A stretch of 64,000 nt of DNA from Paramagnetospirillum marisnigri (GTDB lineage: Bacteria; Pseudomonadota; Alphaproteobacteria; Rhodospirillales; Magnetospirillaceae): the NCBI RefSeq assembly GCF_001650715.1, contig NZ_LWQT01000066.1:186001-250000 (forward strand). The letters are read 5' to 3'. Made by a program: the position numbers and the translations under genes. Below the pieces are notes generated by a model, which saw nothing but the letters and a program-made list of their open reading frames with translations, ran no database searches and was not told where the DNA came from. The first letter of the stretch is position 1; each line of letters begins with the position of its first letter. This document shows, in pieces, positions 8,940 to 19,372 of the stretch.

Positions 8940-11218
8940 TCTCGCGCATCAGCGTCTCCGGCAAGCTGCTGCTGATCTATGCGCTGGACATGATCGCGGT
9001 GGTCTTCCTGGGCTATTCCCTGGCCGAGGAGAAGTACATCTCCATCAATTTCGCCCGCAAGGAGGTGGCGGGGAACGTCTATATCGACGCCGCCCGCGAC
9101 GCCTTGTTCGCCATCGCCGAGCGCGGCGCCCTGGAACCGCCGCAGCAGGCGGCGCTGGAACAGGCCGAGGCGGCCCACGGTGCCGAGATGGCCAGCCAGT
9201 CGGAACTGGCGGTGTTGCTGGAGGCGGGCCGCGCCCTGGCCGCGTCCCCCCCCGATGACGCCGCCGAGCCCCGGCTGAAGGCGGTGGCCGCCGCCCGGGC
9301 GCTGATTTCCCGGGTGGGTGACCAGTCCAACCTGATCCTCGATCCCGACCTGGATTCCTATTACTCCATGTCGCTGGTGCTGCTGCGCTTTCCCGAGCTG
9401 GTGGACCTGCTGGCCCAGATCCGCGCCCTGGCCGCCCACGCCATCCATGACGGCGGCATCGCCGCCGACCAGCGCACCGAGTTCCTGATCCTGGAAGGCC
9501 GACTGACCACCGTCATCCGGGGCATCGAGGGCGACCGCCAGGCCGGATACAACGGCAATGGCGACGGCAGCCTGCAACGGGCGCTAACCCCCGGCTTCGC
9601 CGGGCTGGACACCGCCCTGTCCGGCCTGCTGACCGCGCTGCGCGTCAGCATCATCGACCAGTCGGGGACGGTGGACGCCGCCCTGGTCAACCAGGCCATC
9701 GCCACCTCGCTGCGCGCCACCCATGTGGTCTGGAGCCAGACCAGCGGCGAGTTGAACCGCTTGCTGGACCGGCGTATCGACGGTTTCTTCCGTCGGATGT
9801 GGGAGCACTTCGCCCTGGCGGGCGCCCTGCTGGCGGTGATCCTGACCCTGGTGCTGCTGGTGGCGCGGCGCATCGCGGTTCCCATCGGCCATCTGGCCGA
9901 GGTGGCCGAGACCGTGCGCCAGACCAACGACTACGACCTGCGGGCCAAATGGGATAGCGGCGACGAGATCGGGCGGCTGGTGGGGGCGTTCAACACCATG
10001 CTGGAACGCCTGCAGGCCGAGGGCCTGCGCCGCGAGGAACTGGCCGCCCGCACCCGTGCCGCCGAGGCCCAGCGCGATCTGCTCGAAGCCATTCCCACGC
10101 CGCTGACGGTGTCGCGGCTGTCGGATCATTCGCTGCTGCATGCCAATCCGTCGGCCGCGCTGCTGCTGGGGCTCGACGGCCAGTACGACGCCGCCGAGGA
10201 CCATCTGTCGCCCGAGGACGGCGAGCGGCTGTTCCGCCAGCTCAGCCTGCAAGGCGCCGTCAACGAGTTCGAGGCCCAGGTCATCGGTCCCAACGGCGTC
10301 CCGTTCTGGGCGCTGATCTCGGCGCGGCTGCTGGTCTATCAGGGCGAGGATGCGCTGCTGACCACCATCACTCCCATTTCCGAACGCAAGCGCATGGAAC
10401 AGGAGCTGCTGGGCGCCAAGGACCGGGCCGAATCCGCCCTGGCCGAGCTGCAACAGGCGCAGCAAAGCCTGATCCAGGCGGAAAAGATGGCGTCGCTGGG
10501 CGGTCTGGTGGCCGGGGTGGCCCACGAGATCAATACCCCCGTCGGCATCGGCCTGACCGGGGCCTCGACCCTGGCGGCGGAAACCGAGCGGCTGCGCAAG
10601 CTCTACGGCGACCAGGCCATGACCGAGGAGGATTTCCTCGACTACCTGAATGTGGCCGCCGAAACCGCGCGACTGTTGCTGACCAACATGAACCGCGCCG
10701 CCGAGCTGATCCACAGCTTCAAGCAGGTGGCGGTGGACCAGACCAGCGCCGAGCGTCGCCGCTTCGACCTGAAGACCTATATCGAGGAAATCCTCAACAG
10801 CCTGACCCCCAGCCTCAAGAAGCGTCGACTGAGGGTGGAGGTGAGCTGTCCGCCCCGGATCGAGATGAACTCCTATCCCGGCATCCTGTCGCAGGTCCTG
10901 ACCAATCTGGTGATGAATGCCCTGGTCCACGCCTATGACGAGGGCCAGACCGGCATCCTGGCCATCACGGTCGAGGATCTGGGCGACGATGTCGCCCTGG
11001 CCTTTTCCGATGACGGCAAGGGAATCCCGGCGGAAAACCTGCCCCGCATCTTCGACCCCTTCTTCACCACCCGGCGCAGCAATGGCGGATCGGGCCTGGG
11101 GCTGCATATCGTGTTCAACGTGGTCACCGGCTCGCTCAACGGCCAGGTCGATGTGGCCAGCGCGCCGGGGCGCGGCACCACCTTCAACCTGCGCTTTCCC
11201 AAGACGGCGCGGGTCTAA
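8936..11218 (+). CDS. Membrane sensor histidine kinase (HAMP-PAS-HisKA-HATPase)
   Basis: A 760-residue inner-membrane kinase. A first membrane helix near residues 9-28 and a second near 285-305 (LAGALLAVILTLVLLVA) enclose a periplasmic sensor region of about 255 residues, mostly helical, with no family recognised. After it come HAMP, a PAS-like region (about 375-480), a coiled stretch, the phosphoacceptor His530 in VAHEINTP, and an ATPase domain (NLVMNALVHAY, FSDDGKGIP, GSGLGLHIV). It has no receiver of its own; the preceding hybrid kinase carries two, so phosphotransfer between them is plausible. The GTG start overlaps the upstream stop (GTGA). Confidence 0.9.
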   Translation: MISRISVSGKLLLIYALDMIAVVFLGYSLAEEKYISINFARKEVAGNVYIDAARDALFAIAERGALEPPQQAALEQAEAAHGAEMASQSELAVLLEAGRALAASPPDDAAEPRLKAVAAARALISRVGDQSNLILDPDLDSYYSMSLVLLRFPELVDLLAQIRALAAHAIHDGGIAADQRTEFLILEGRLTTVIRGIEGDRQAGYNGNGDGSLQRALTPGFAGLDTALSGLLTALRVSIIDQSGTVDAALVNQAIATSLRATHVVWSQTSGELNRLLDRRIDGFFRRMWEHFALAGALLAVILTLVLLVARRIAVPIGHLAEVAETVRQTNDYDLRAKWDSGDEIGRLVGAFNTMLERLQAEGLRREELAARTRAAEAQRDLLEAIPTPLTVSRLSDHSLLHANPSAALLLGLDGQYDAAEDHLSPEDGERLFRQLSLQGAVNEFEAQVIGPNGVPFWALISARLLVYQGEDALLTTITPISERKRMEQELLGAKDRAESALAELQQAQQSLIQAEKMASLGGLVAGVAHEINTPVGIGLTGASTLAAETERLRKLYGDQAMTEEDFLDYLNVAAETARLLLTNMNRAAELIHSFKQVAVDQTSAERRRFDLKTYIEEILNSLTPSLKKRRLRVEVSCPPRIEMNSYPGILSQVLTNLVMNALVHAYDEGQTGILAITVEDLGDDVALAFSDDGKGIPAENLPRIFDPFFTTRRSNGGSGLGLHIVFNVVTGSLNGQVDVASAPGRGTTFNLRFPKTARV

Positions 11219-11408
11219 TCCATGACGTTCCTGGCCGAGGCATCGGGCGGAGGCGGCTTCGCCCCTCCAAAATTGCGACCTGGGCATGCGCCCATGGCTT
11301 TCGGCATAGGGCGATCCCTGCTTTTCGGTGCCCATGCCTTGAATTATTCTGCCCCAGGCGTCGGGTTGGCGGGCGTCCAACTGGGAAGTTTCGGTTAGAG
11401 CAGTCTCA

Positions 11409-12398
11409 ATGCGTGTTCCCCTGATCGCCGCGACAGCCCTTGGGGCAGGCCTCCTTTTCCTCCTGATGCTGGCCCAGGATGTGGGCCGGCTGGGCGCGGC
11501 CTTTTCGAGCCTCGGCCCCGCCATTGCCGCCATCTGCCTGTTCCGGATCATTCCCATCGCCCTGCATGCCCAGGGATGGCGCAGCGTGATGGCCGAATCC
11601 GACCGCCCCGGCCTGCTGCCGACCCTGGGGATTCGCTGGATCGGAGAATCCGTCAATACCCTGCTGCCGGTGGGTCAGGTGGGCGGCGACGTGGTGCGCG
11701 CCCGCCTGATGGCCGCGTCCCGCCCCCGGCCGGACGGCGCCGGGGCCGAGGTGGCGGTTGATTTTCTCCTGGGCATCGTCTCGCAGGCACTCTTCGCCCT
11801 GATGGGGGTGGCGGCGCTGATGGCGGTGGCGCCGGGCATCGCCGCCAGCGCCCAGGTATTGGCGGGCACCGCCGTGCTGGTGGGGCTTGCCGCCTTTCTC
11901 GCCATGCTGCAACGCCGGGGTTTCTTTTCCGGCCTGGCCGGAATGGCGGGCAGGCTGATGGGCGAGCGGGCCAGTTCCGGCCTCGCCCAGGGGGCGGCGG
12001 GGCTCGACCGCGAGGTGGCGCGGATCATGGCCGACCGGCCCCGCATGCGGCGGGGCCTCGCCTGGCGCCTGCTGGGCTGGCTGAGCCATGTGGCCGAGGC
12101 CTGGATCCTGTTGGCCGCCCTGGGACTCCCCGCCGGGCTGGACACCGCCCTGGCCCTGGAAAGTCTCGCCTGGGCGGTGCGCAGCATCGCCTTCCTGATC
12201 CCCGGTGCCATCGGCGCCCAGGAAGGCGGCATTGTCGCCATCGGCCTGCTGCTGGGCCTGCCGACGGAACTGGCCCTGGCCCTGGCCCTGGCTAAGCGCG
12301 CCCGCGAGATCGTCGTCTGCGCCCCCGGTCTGGCCGCTTGGCTGGTCATGGAACGGCGCGGCATCAAGGGCCTGCTGAAATCGGGAGGCGCGCCGTGA
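11409..12398 (+). CDS. Flippase-like membrane protein (LPG synthase TM / HpnL-like)
   Basis: A 329-residue inner-membrane protein with about eight hydrophobic segments. It resembles the lysylphosphatidylglycerol-synthase transmembrane family, which includes HpnL-like and AglD-like proteins thought to move lipids or lipid-linked sugars. Family-type segments include NTLLPVGQVGGDVVRAR and PGAIGAQEGG. It heads a three-gene unit with a glycosyltransferase and a PIG-L deacetylase, whose starts each overlap the previous stop. A role in moving the product of those two enzymes is inferred. A second member of the family lies at 42728. Confidence 0.75.
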   Translation: MRVPLIAATALGAGLLFLLMLAQDVGRLGAAFSSLGPAIAAICLFRIIPIALHAQGWRSVMAESDRPGLLPTLGIRWIGESVNTLLPVGQVGGDVVRARLMAASRPRPDGAGAEVAVDFLLGIVSQALFALMGVAALMAVAPGIAASAQVLAGTAVLVGLAAFLAMLQRRGFFSGLAGMAGRLMGERASSGLAQGAAGLDREVARIMADRPRMRRGLAWRLLGWLSHVAEAWILLAALGLPAGLDTALALESLAWAVRSIAFLIPGAIGAQEGGIVAIGLLLGLPTELALALALAKRAREIVVCAPGLAAWLVMERRGIKGLLKSGGAP

Positions 12399-13663
12399 CC
12401 GCCGCGCCGCCGCTGTCGGTGGCTGTCCTGGTGGACCTGGAGCAGAGGCAGGGGGCCGGCGGCCATGTCAAATGCTGGGAACGGCTCTCCCAGGCCGCCC
12501 TGTCCTTTCCCGACGCCCTCGACCTGACGCTGTTCCTGTCGGGCAGCCGCGAGCAGGTCACGCCGCTGGGCCCCAATGTCCGCCATGTCACCTTGCCGCC
12601 GGTGTTCAGCACCCGCCGCCTGCAGGCATTGACCGGCCCGTTGCCGGATCATACTGACCTGTCGCCTTGGCATCCCCGTCTGGCACGCCATCTGCGCCAG
12701 GGAGGGTATGGGGTGGTGCATACCACCGACGCCTATTTCGCCTTCTCCCGCACCGCCGAGCGGCTGGCGACGCGCATCGGCCTGCCTCTGGTCAATTCCA
12801 TCCACACCGCCACCCCCGAACTGACCCGCATGTTCACCGAGCAGGCCATCGGCAAGGCCTGCGGCCACGGCCGTCTGTATCGGTTGCTGTGTCAGCGGCT
12901 GAGACTTCCCGATCTGTTCAAGCAATCCAAGCTGGCGCGGCTGGCGGCGCATCAATCGCGCTGCGCCTTTGCCCTGGTATCCAAAGCCGAGGAAGCGGCC
13001 CGGGCACAGGGCGTGCTGCCCGCCGAGCGGGTGCGCAGACTGCGGCGCGGGATCAATCCGACCATGTTCAGCCCCGGCCTGCGCGACCGGGCCTGGCTGG
13101 CGGCGCGTTACGGAATCCCCGAGACCATGCCGCTGGCCCTGTTCGTCGGCCGTCTTGATCCCAGCAAGAATCTTGCTCCCCTGGTGGAAGCGGTGGGACA
13201 GGTCAACGGGCGTGGGGTCGAGATGCGGCTGTTCTGCGCCGGGGATGGACGCGAACGCGACGGGATCATGGCCCGACTGGGTCCGCAGGTCCTCTGCCCC
13301 GGCCAGTTGGCGGTGGAGGAACTGGCACGGGTCTATGCCAGCGCCGACCTGCTGGTGATGCCGTCCGAGATCGAGGAACTGAGCAACGTGGTGCTGGAAG
13401 GGCTGGCTTCCGGCCTGCCGGTGGTGGTTTCCGCCGAGGGTGGCATGGGGGAACTCGTCCAGCCCGGCCTCACCGGCGAAGTGGTTCCCGGTGGCGACGC
13501 TTCGTCCTGGGCCGATGTCCTGGCACGGCTGGCCGCCGACGCCGACCTGCGGAGTCGTATGCGGGCGGCCGTGGCCGCCGACGCCCCCAGGCGGCTGCCC
13601 AGCTGGGAACAGGTGCTGGCCGAGGACCTGCTGCCGGTCTGGCAGGCCGCCGTCCGCCCATGA
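12395..13663 (+). CDS. Glycosyltransferase family 4 (GT-B)
   Basis: A 422-residue retaining glycosyltransferase of the GT4 type. The C-terminal nucleotide-sugar lobe shows FVGRLDPSKNLAPLVEA followed by EELSNVVLEGLASGLPVV, the usual E-x7-E region. The N-terminal acceptor lobe starts VAVLVDLEQRQGAGG. The GTG at 12395 is chosen because it overlaps the previous stop (GTGA) and precedes the first fold-like strand; the frame is open further upstream. Donor and acceptor are unknown. It sits between a flippase-like protein and a deacetylase, suggesting synthesis of a glycolipid whose N-acetyl-sugar is then deacetylated. Confidence 0.87.
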   Translation: MTAAPPLSVAVLVDLEQRQGAGGHVKCWERLSQAALSFPDALDLTLFLSGSREQVTPLGPNVRHVTLPPVFSTRRLQALTGPLPDHTDLSPWHPRLARHLRQGGYGVVHTTDAYFAFSRTAERLATRIGLPLVNSIHTATPELTRMFTEQAIGKACGHGRLYRLLCQRLRLPDLFKQSKLARLAAHQSRCAFALVSKAEEAARAQGVLPAERVRRLRRGINPTMFSPGLRDRAWLAARYGIPETMPLALFVGRLDPSKNLAPLVEAVGQVNGRGVEMRLFCAGDGRERDGIMARLGPQVLCPGQLAVEELARVYASADLLVMPSEIEELSNVVLEGLASGLPVVVSAEGGMGELVQPGLTGEVVPGGDASSWADVLARLAADADLRSRMRAAVAADAPRRLPSWEQVLAEDLLPVWQAAVRP

Positions 13664-14439
13664 CATCCGCCTCGATCCTGGTCCTTGCTCCCCATCCCGA
13701 CGACGAGGTGGTCGGCTTCTCGGCCCTGATCGGCCGGGCACGGGTGCGGGGAAGCCGCGTCGCAATCCTGACCCTGACCGATGGCATTCCGGCCGCCGAG
13801 GTGCTGTGGCCCTGGCAGCGGCGCGGCCGGGAGGAACGGGCGGAACGGCGCCAGGCCGAGGCGGCCGAGGCGGCGCGACTGCTCGACGTGGACAGTCTCG
13901 GCATCCTCGACATTCCCAGCCGCCGGCTGAAGGACAAGTTCCAGGAAGCGAGGCAGGCGGTGGCCGAGGTTATCGAACGGCTGCGTCCCGACGCATTGTG
14001 GGTGCCCGCCTATGAAGGGGGGCACCAGGACCACGACGTGGCCAGCCTGCTGGCGGCGGGCTTTCGCTCCCGGCTCGCCGTGTTCGAGGCGCCGCTCTAT
14101 AATTTCGCCCATGGCCGGGTGAACAGCCAAAGCTTCATCGATCCCGACGAGGACTACACCCAGTCCATCCTCGTCCTCACCGCCGCCGAGCGCGAGGCCA
14201 AGCGGCGCCAACTCGCCGCCTATGCCAGCGAGGCGGGCAACCTGGATTATGTCGAGACCGAGCGGGAAGGCCTGCGACGCCAACCCTCGCACGACTATTC
14301 GCGCCCCCCCCATCCCGGACGGTGCTTCTATCAACGGTTCCAATGGGTCCCCTTTCCCCATCCCCGCATCGACTCCATCACGCCCGAGGAACTTTGCCGG
14401 GCCATGGGACAATTGACCGGGGGCGGGACACCTCGTTAA
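13660..14439 (+). CDS. PIG-L family N-acetylglucosaminyl deacetylase
   Basis: A 259-residue zinc-dependent deacetylase of the LmbE/PIG-L family. The N-terminal metal site is APHPDDEVVG (His and two Asp), and a second metal-site motif, GGHQDHDV, lies in the middle. Family members remove acetyl groups from GlcNAc-linked lipids or small molecules. Its start overlaps the stop of the glycosyltransferase gene (ATGA), so it probably acts on that enzyme's product. The C-terminal YQRFQWVPFPHPR region is less typical. The substrate is an inference. Confidence 0.88.
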   Translation: MTSASILVLAPHPDDEVVGFSALIGRARVRGSRVAILTLTDGIPAAEVLWPWQRRGREERAERRQAEAAEAARLLDVDSLGILDIPSRRLKDKFQEARQAVAEVIERLRPDALWVPAYEGGHQDHDVASLLAAGFRSRLAVFEAPLYNFAHGRVNSQSFIDPDEDYTQSILVLTAAEREAKRRQLAAYASEAGNLDYVETEREGLRRQPSHDYSRPPHPGRCFYQRFQWVPFPHPRIDSITPEELCRAMGQLTGGGTPR

Positions 14440-14527
14440 GGAACGTCTTGTTAAATCGGGATTTTATCCCCACCTTGGATGAAACGGCCCCGGCGGGAGC
14501 CGACAATAAGGTACGGGAGAGGGCTCC

Positions 14528-17500
14528 ATGGACTTCGCCACCTTTCTGGACCAGCGGCTGTCGTCGCTGGCGCCAAGCTTCAAGGGCATGGGCGCCGAGC
14601 GGCTGATCCGCGCCACCATCGGCGGCATTCCGGCGGGCGATCTGGCCCGGGCCGATCCCGAAATGGTGTTCGGCGCCGCGCTGGGCCTGTTCACCTTCAT
14701 CCGCGAGCGCCAGCCCGGCCGTCCCGCCGTCAGGGTGTTCGACCCCGACCTGGACCGCCACGGCTGGGTGTCCGGCCATACGGTGGTGGAGATCGTCAAC
14801 GACGATATGCCGTTCCTGGTGGATTCGGTGGCCATGGAACTGTCGCGCCGGGGCATCGCCATCCATCTGCTGATCCATCCGGTGATCTCGGTCCGGCGTG
14901 GGGCGTCCGGACGGCTGGAGGAAATCCTCGACAACGGCGCGGGCGCCCGGGAATCGGTGATGCATATCGCCATCGACCGTCAGTTGCCCGACACCCACGA
15001 CACCCTGGCCGAGCACTTGCGGGCGGTGCTGGCCGAGGTCCGCCTAGCGGTGGAGGACTGGAAGCCCATCCTGGCCCGCATGGAGACGGCGGTGGCCGAA
15101 TTCACCGGCGGCAAGGACGGACTGGAGCCCGAGGAGAAGCAGGAGACCCTGGATTTCCTTTCCTGGCTGTCCGACAACCATTTCACCTTCCTGGGCTACC
15201 GCTGGTTCGAGCTGGGACGCAACGGCTCGGTGACGGCGGAGGCGGCCAGCGGCCTGGGCGTGCTGCGCCAGCCCCAGGCCCATGTCTTCGACGATGCCGT
15301 CACCCTGGCCGACATGCCCGCCGATCTGCGCGCCTTCCTCATGCGCCACGATCCGGTGCTGGTGACCAAGTCGGCGCGCCATTCCACCGTGCACCGCCCG
15401 GTGCGCATGGATATCATCGGATTAAAGCGGTTCGGCCCCAAGGGCGGCGTGGTGGGGCTGCACGCCTTTCTCGGCCTGTTCACCTCTTCGGCCTATACCG
15501 ACCGGCCCGCCCAGATCCCGCTGTTGCGGCGCAAGATCCGCCGGGTGGAGGAACGCGCCGGATTCCTGCCCCATGGCCATGCCGCCAAGGCCCTGGCCAA
15601 TATCCTGGAAACCTATCCCCGCGACGAGCTGTTCCAGATTTCCGAATCCGCCCTGCACGACACCGCCGTCGGCATCCTGCATCTGCAGGAGCGCCAGCAT
15701 GTGGCGGTGTTCACCCGCAAGGACGAGTTCGAGCGCTTCGTCTCCTGCCTGGTGTTCGTGCCGCGCGACCGCTACGACACGCCGCTCAGGCTCGCCATCA
15801 CCAAGCTGCTGGAGGAGAGCTTCGCCGGCCACCTGGACGCCTTCTATACCCAGGTCGCCGACCAGCCGCTGGCCCGGCTGCATTTCATCATCCGCACCAC
15901 GCCGGGCGCCGTGCCCCATGTGGACGCGGTGGCCCTGGAAGCCCGCATCACCGAGGCGGCTCGGACCTGGGCCGAGCATCTGCGCGGCCAGTTGATCCTG
16001 GCCCATGGCGAGGCCGCCGGTCTGGGACTGGCCCGGCGCTGGGTCCAGGCCTTTCCCGCCTCGTATCGCGAGCGTCATTCGGTGCTGGCGGCGGTGGCCG
16101 ATGTGGACCGCATCGAGGAGGTCGAGCGTCACGGCGGCATCGGTCTCAATCTTTACCGCCCGGTGACCGCCGCCGCCCATCAGGGCCGCCTGAAGCTGTA
16201 CCGCGCCGGAACGCCGGTGGCGCTGTCCTCGGTGCTGCCCATGTTCGAGGCCATGGGCCTGATGGTGATCGCAGAGGTCCCCCACGAGATCCAGCCCGAG
16301 GGCCAGACCGGGGCCTCGGTGTGGATTCACGATTTCGAGGTGGAAAGCGCCGATGGCGCCGCCTTGGACGTGGCCGAGCGCCGCGACGCCTTCCAGGATG
16401 CCCTGGCGGCGGTGTGGCGGGGCGACGCCGAAAGTGACGGCTTCAACCGGCTGGTGCTGGGCGCCGGGCTGGACTGGCGCGACGTCATGGTGCTGCGCGC
16501 CTATGCCAAGTATCTGCGCCAGACCGGCGCCACCCATAGCCAGGCCTATATGGAGCAGGCCCTGTGCGGCAACCCGGCCATGACCCGCGCCCTGGTGGAG
16601 CTGTTCCATGCCCGCTTCGATCCCACCGGCGGCTCGGGCGATGCCGGAGCCGCCGAGGCGCGGCTGCTGGCCGGGCTGGAAGCGGTGGTCAGTGCCGATG
16701 ACGACCGCATCCTGCGCCGCTTCCTCAACCTGATCCGCAGCACGCTGCGCACCAATTTCTTCCAGACGCTGCCCGGCGGCGGGCCCAAGCCCTATTTCTC
16801 GTTCAAGCTGGATTCCCGGGCGGTGGACGACCTGCCCGCGCCGCGTCCCATGGTCGAGGTCTTCGTCTATTCCCCCCGGGTGGAAGCCATCCATCTGCGG
16901 GGCGGCAAGGTGGCGCGGGGCGGCATCCGCTGGTCCGACCGCCGCGAGGATTTCCGCACCGAGATTCTGGGCCTGATGAAGGCGCAGATGGTCAAGAACG
17001 CCGTCATCGTCCCGGTGGGGGCCAAGGGCGGTTTCGTGGTCAAGAAGCCGCCTGCCAGCGGCGGGCGCGACGCCCTGCTGGCCGAGGGCATCGAGTGCTA
17101 CAAGACCCTGATGCGCGGCCTGCTCGACATCACCGACAATCTCGGCCCCGAGGGTGTGGTGCCGCCGCCCGATACCCTGCGGCTCGACGGCGACGATCCC
17201 TATCTGGTGGTGGCCGCCGACAAGGGCACCGCCACCTTCTCCGACATCGCCAATTCCATCTCGCTGGAGCGCGGCTTCTGGCTGGGCGACGCCTTCGCCT
17301 CGGGTGGCAGCCAGGGCTATGACCACAAGAAGATGGGCATCACCGCGCGCGGCGCCTGGGTGGCGGTGGAGCGCCATTTCCGTGAAATGGGCATCGACAC
17401 CCGAACCCAGGACTTCACCGCCATCGCGGTGGGCGACATGTCGGGCGACGTGTTCGGCAACGGCATGCTGCGGTCAAAGCACACCCTGCTGGTGGCGGCC

Positions 17501-19348
17501 TTCAACCACGCCCATATCTTCCTCGACCCCGATCCCGACCCCATGGCCAGCCTGGCAGAACGCCAGCGGCTGTTCGACGCGGTCAAGGCCTGGCCCGACT
17601 ACGACGTCTCGCGGATTTCGGCCGGGGGCGGCATCTATCCGCGCAGCGCCAAGACCATCCCGCTGTCGCCCCAGGTCAAGGCCCGCTTCGGCATCGACGC
17701 CGACACGCTGCCGCCCAACGAGTTGATCCGCCTGTTGCTGAAGGCGCCGGTGGACCTGCTGTTCCTGGGCGGCATCGGCACCTATGTCAAGGCCTCGGGC
17801 GAGACCAATGCCGAGGTGGGCGACCGCGCCAACGATTCGCTGCGCATCGACGGCCGCGACATCCGGGCCAAGGTGGTGGGCGAGGGCGCCAATCTGGGCT
17901 TCACCCAGTTGGGCCGCATCGAATACGCCCAGGCGGGAGCGGGCGGCACCGGCGGGCGCATCAACACCGACGCCATCGACAACTCGGCCGGAGTCGACTG
18001 TTCCGACCACGAGGTCAACATCAAGATCCTGGTCAACGACCTGGTGGCGGCGGGCGACCTGACGCCCAAGCAGCGCGACAAGCTGCTGGTGGAGATGACC
18101 GACGAGGTCGGCGCCCTGGTGCTGCGCGACAACTATCTGCAGACCCAGGCGCTGTCCATGATGGAGGTGCTGGGCGCCGACCTGCTGGACGCCGAGGCCC
18201 GCTTCATGCGCTTGCTGGAAAAAGCCGGGCGGCTGGACCGCGCCATCGAATTCCTGCCCGGCGACGAGGTCCTGACCGAGCGGGCCGCGCGCAAGCAGGG
18301 CTTCGCCCGCCCCGAACTGGCGGTGCTGCTGGCCTATGGCAAGATCTGGCTCTACGAGCACATCCTGCATTCCGACCTGCCCGACGATCCCTTCATGGCC
18401 ACCGATCTGGCCAAATACTTCCCCACCGCCTTGCAGGAGCGGTTTGGCGCGGAAATCTCCCGCCACCGGCTGCGGCGCGAGATCGCCGCCACGGTGGCGA
18501 CCAATTCCATCGTCAACCGGGTGGGCGGCGCCTTCGTGGCGGAGTTGATGGAAACCACCGGGCACCCGCCCGCCCAGGTGGCCCGCGCCTATATCGTGGC
18601 CCGCGACGCCTTCCGCCTGCGCGAGGTCTGGAAGGAGATCGAGGGATTGGACGGCACCGTTCCGGCCGCGGCCCAGACCGCCATGCTGATCGAGGCCAAC
18701 CGCCTGGTGGAGCGGGCCACCCTGTGGGTGCTGCGTTCCATGCCGTCCCCCTTCGCGCTGGGCGACGGCATCGGCGAGTTGTCACCCGGCGTGCTGGCCC
18801 TGGAAGAAGCGGTGCCCCATGTCCTGCCGCCCGATGCCGCGGCGGCCGTGGCGGCCCGCATCAACCAGTTCGTCGAGCAGGGCGTGCCGGAATCCCTGGC
18901 GCGGCGGGTGGGCAATCTGATCGTGCTGGCCTCGGCCGCCGATATCCTGCGCATCGCCACCCGCCGGGGAATTTCCATCAGCGTGGCCGGACGGCTGTAT
19001 TTCGCGGTGGGCGCCCGCTTCTCGCTGGGTTGGCTGCGAGCCTCGGCGGAAAAGCTGTCGGGTCGCGGCCACTGGCTGAAGCTGGCATCGGCGGCGGCCA
19101 TCGAGGACCTCTACGGCCACCAGCGCGACATCACCGACCGGGTGGCGGCGTCGCAGCCGGGTCTGGAGCCCGCCGAGGCCATCTGCGCCTGGGCCGAGGG
19201 CAACCGCGCGGCGGTGGAGCGCTCCGAGGCGCTGCTGGCCGAACTCAAGGCGGCGTCCCATATCGACCTGCCCATGATCATGGTGGCGGGGCGCCAGTTG
19301 CGCACCTTGACCGAGACAACGGTTGCCGGTACGGCGGAGACCGGATAA
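14528..19348 (+). CDS. NAD-specific glutamate dehydrogenase, large (GDH180-type)
   Basis: A 1,606-residue enzyme of the large NAD-dependent class, which oxidises glutamate to 2-oxoglutarate and ammonia. Such enzymes have a long regulatory N-terminus (here about residues 1-720), a catalytic domain with GGIRWSDRREDFRTEILG followed by KNAVIVPVGAKGGF (about 795-840), and a helical C-terminus. The nucleotide-binding part is seen in VVGEGANLGFTQ. The length matches alphaproteobacterial members. The ATG follows GGGAGAGGG. It is monocistronic: a repeat element separates it from gmhA. No link to the surrounding glycan genes is evident. Confidence 0.95.
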   Translation: MDFATFLDQRLSSLAPSFKGMGAERLIRATIGGIPAGDLARADPEMVFGAALGLFTFIRERQPGRPAVRVFDPDLDRHGWVSGHTVVEIVNDDMPFLVDSVAMELSRRGIAIHLLIHPVISVRRGASGRLEEILDNGAGARESVMHIAIDRQLPDTHDTLAEHLRAVLAEVRLAVEDWKPILARMETAVAEFTGGKDGLEPEEKQETLDFLSWLSDNHFTFLGYRWFELGRNGSVTAEAASGLGVLRQPQAHVFDDAVTLADMPADLRAFLMRHDPVLVTKSARHSTVHRPVRMDIIGLKRFGPKGGVVGLHAFLGLFTSSAYTDRPAQIPLLRRKIRRVEERAGFLPHGHAAKALANILETYPRDELFQISESALHDTAVGILHLQERQHVAVFTRKDEFERFVSCLVFVPRDRYDTPLRLAITKLLEESFAGHLDAFYTQVADQPLARLHFIIRTTPGAVPHVDAVALEARITEAARTWAEHLRGQLILAHGEAAGLGLARRWVQAFPASYRERHSVLAAVADVDRIEEVERHGGIGLNLYRPVTAAAHQGRLKLYRAGTPVALSSVLPMFEAMGLMVIAEVPHEIQPEGQTGASVWIHDFEVESADGAALDVAERRDAFQDALAAVWRGDAESDGFNRLVLGAGLDWRDVMVLRAYAKYLRQTGATHSQAYMEQALCGNPAMTRALVELFHARFDPTGGSGDAGAAEARLLAGLEAVVSADDDRILRRFLNLIRSTLRTNFFQTLPGGGPKPYFSFKLDSRAVDDLPAPRPMVEVFVYSPRVEAIHLRGGKVARGGIRWSDRREDFRTEILGLMKAQMVKNAVIVPVGAKGGFVVKKPPASGGRDALLAEGIECYKTLMRGLLDITDNLGPEGVVPPPDTLRLDGDDPYLVVAADKGTATFSDIANSISLERGFWLGDAFASGGSQGYDHKKMGITARGAWVAVERHFREMGIDTRTQDFTAIAVGDMSGDVFGNGMLRSKHTLLVAAFNHAHIFLDPDPDPMASLAERQRLFDAVKAWPDYDVSRISAGGGIYPRSAKTIPLSPQVKARFGIDADTLPPNELIRLLLKAPVDLLFLGGIGTYVKASGETNAEVGDRANDSLRIDGRDIRAKVVGEGANLGFTQLGRIEYAQAGAGGTGGRINTDAIDNSAGVDCSDHEVNIKILVNDLVAAGDLTPKQRDKLLVEMTDEVGALVLRDNYLQTQALSMMEVLGADLLDAEARFMRLLEKAGRLDRAIEFLPGDEVLTERAARKQGFARPELAVLLAYGKIWLYEHILHSDLPDDPFMATDLAKYFPTALQERFGAEISRHRLRREIAATVATNSIVNRVGGAFVAELMETTGHPPAQVARAYIVARDAFRLREVWKEIEGLDGTVPAAAQTAMLIEANRLVERATLWVLRSMPSPFALGDGIGELSPGVLALEEAVPHVLPPDAAAAVAARINQFVEQGVPESLARRVGNLIVLASAADILRIATRRGISISVAGRLYFAVGARFSLGWLRASAEKLSGRGHWLKLASAAAIEDLYGHQRDITDRVAASQPGLEPAEAICAWAEGNRAAVERSEALLAELKAASHIDLPMIMVAGRQLRTLTETTVAGTAETG

Positions 19349-19372
19349 AGGAGTCAGAGTCTTCCCCTGTTT

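Noticed and set aside
11222..11398. A 58-codon open frame after the second kinase gene
   Set aside because: No ribosome site, no family resemblance, and odd composition. It is left as non-coding sequence; a nearby GGAGG/CCTCC hairpin lacks a T tract, so it was not called a terminator.
14479..16437. A 652-codon frame inside the glutamate dehydrogenase gene
   Set aside because: It is in a different frame of a well-supported 1,606-residue gene and has shadow-type composition.
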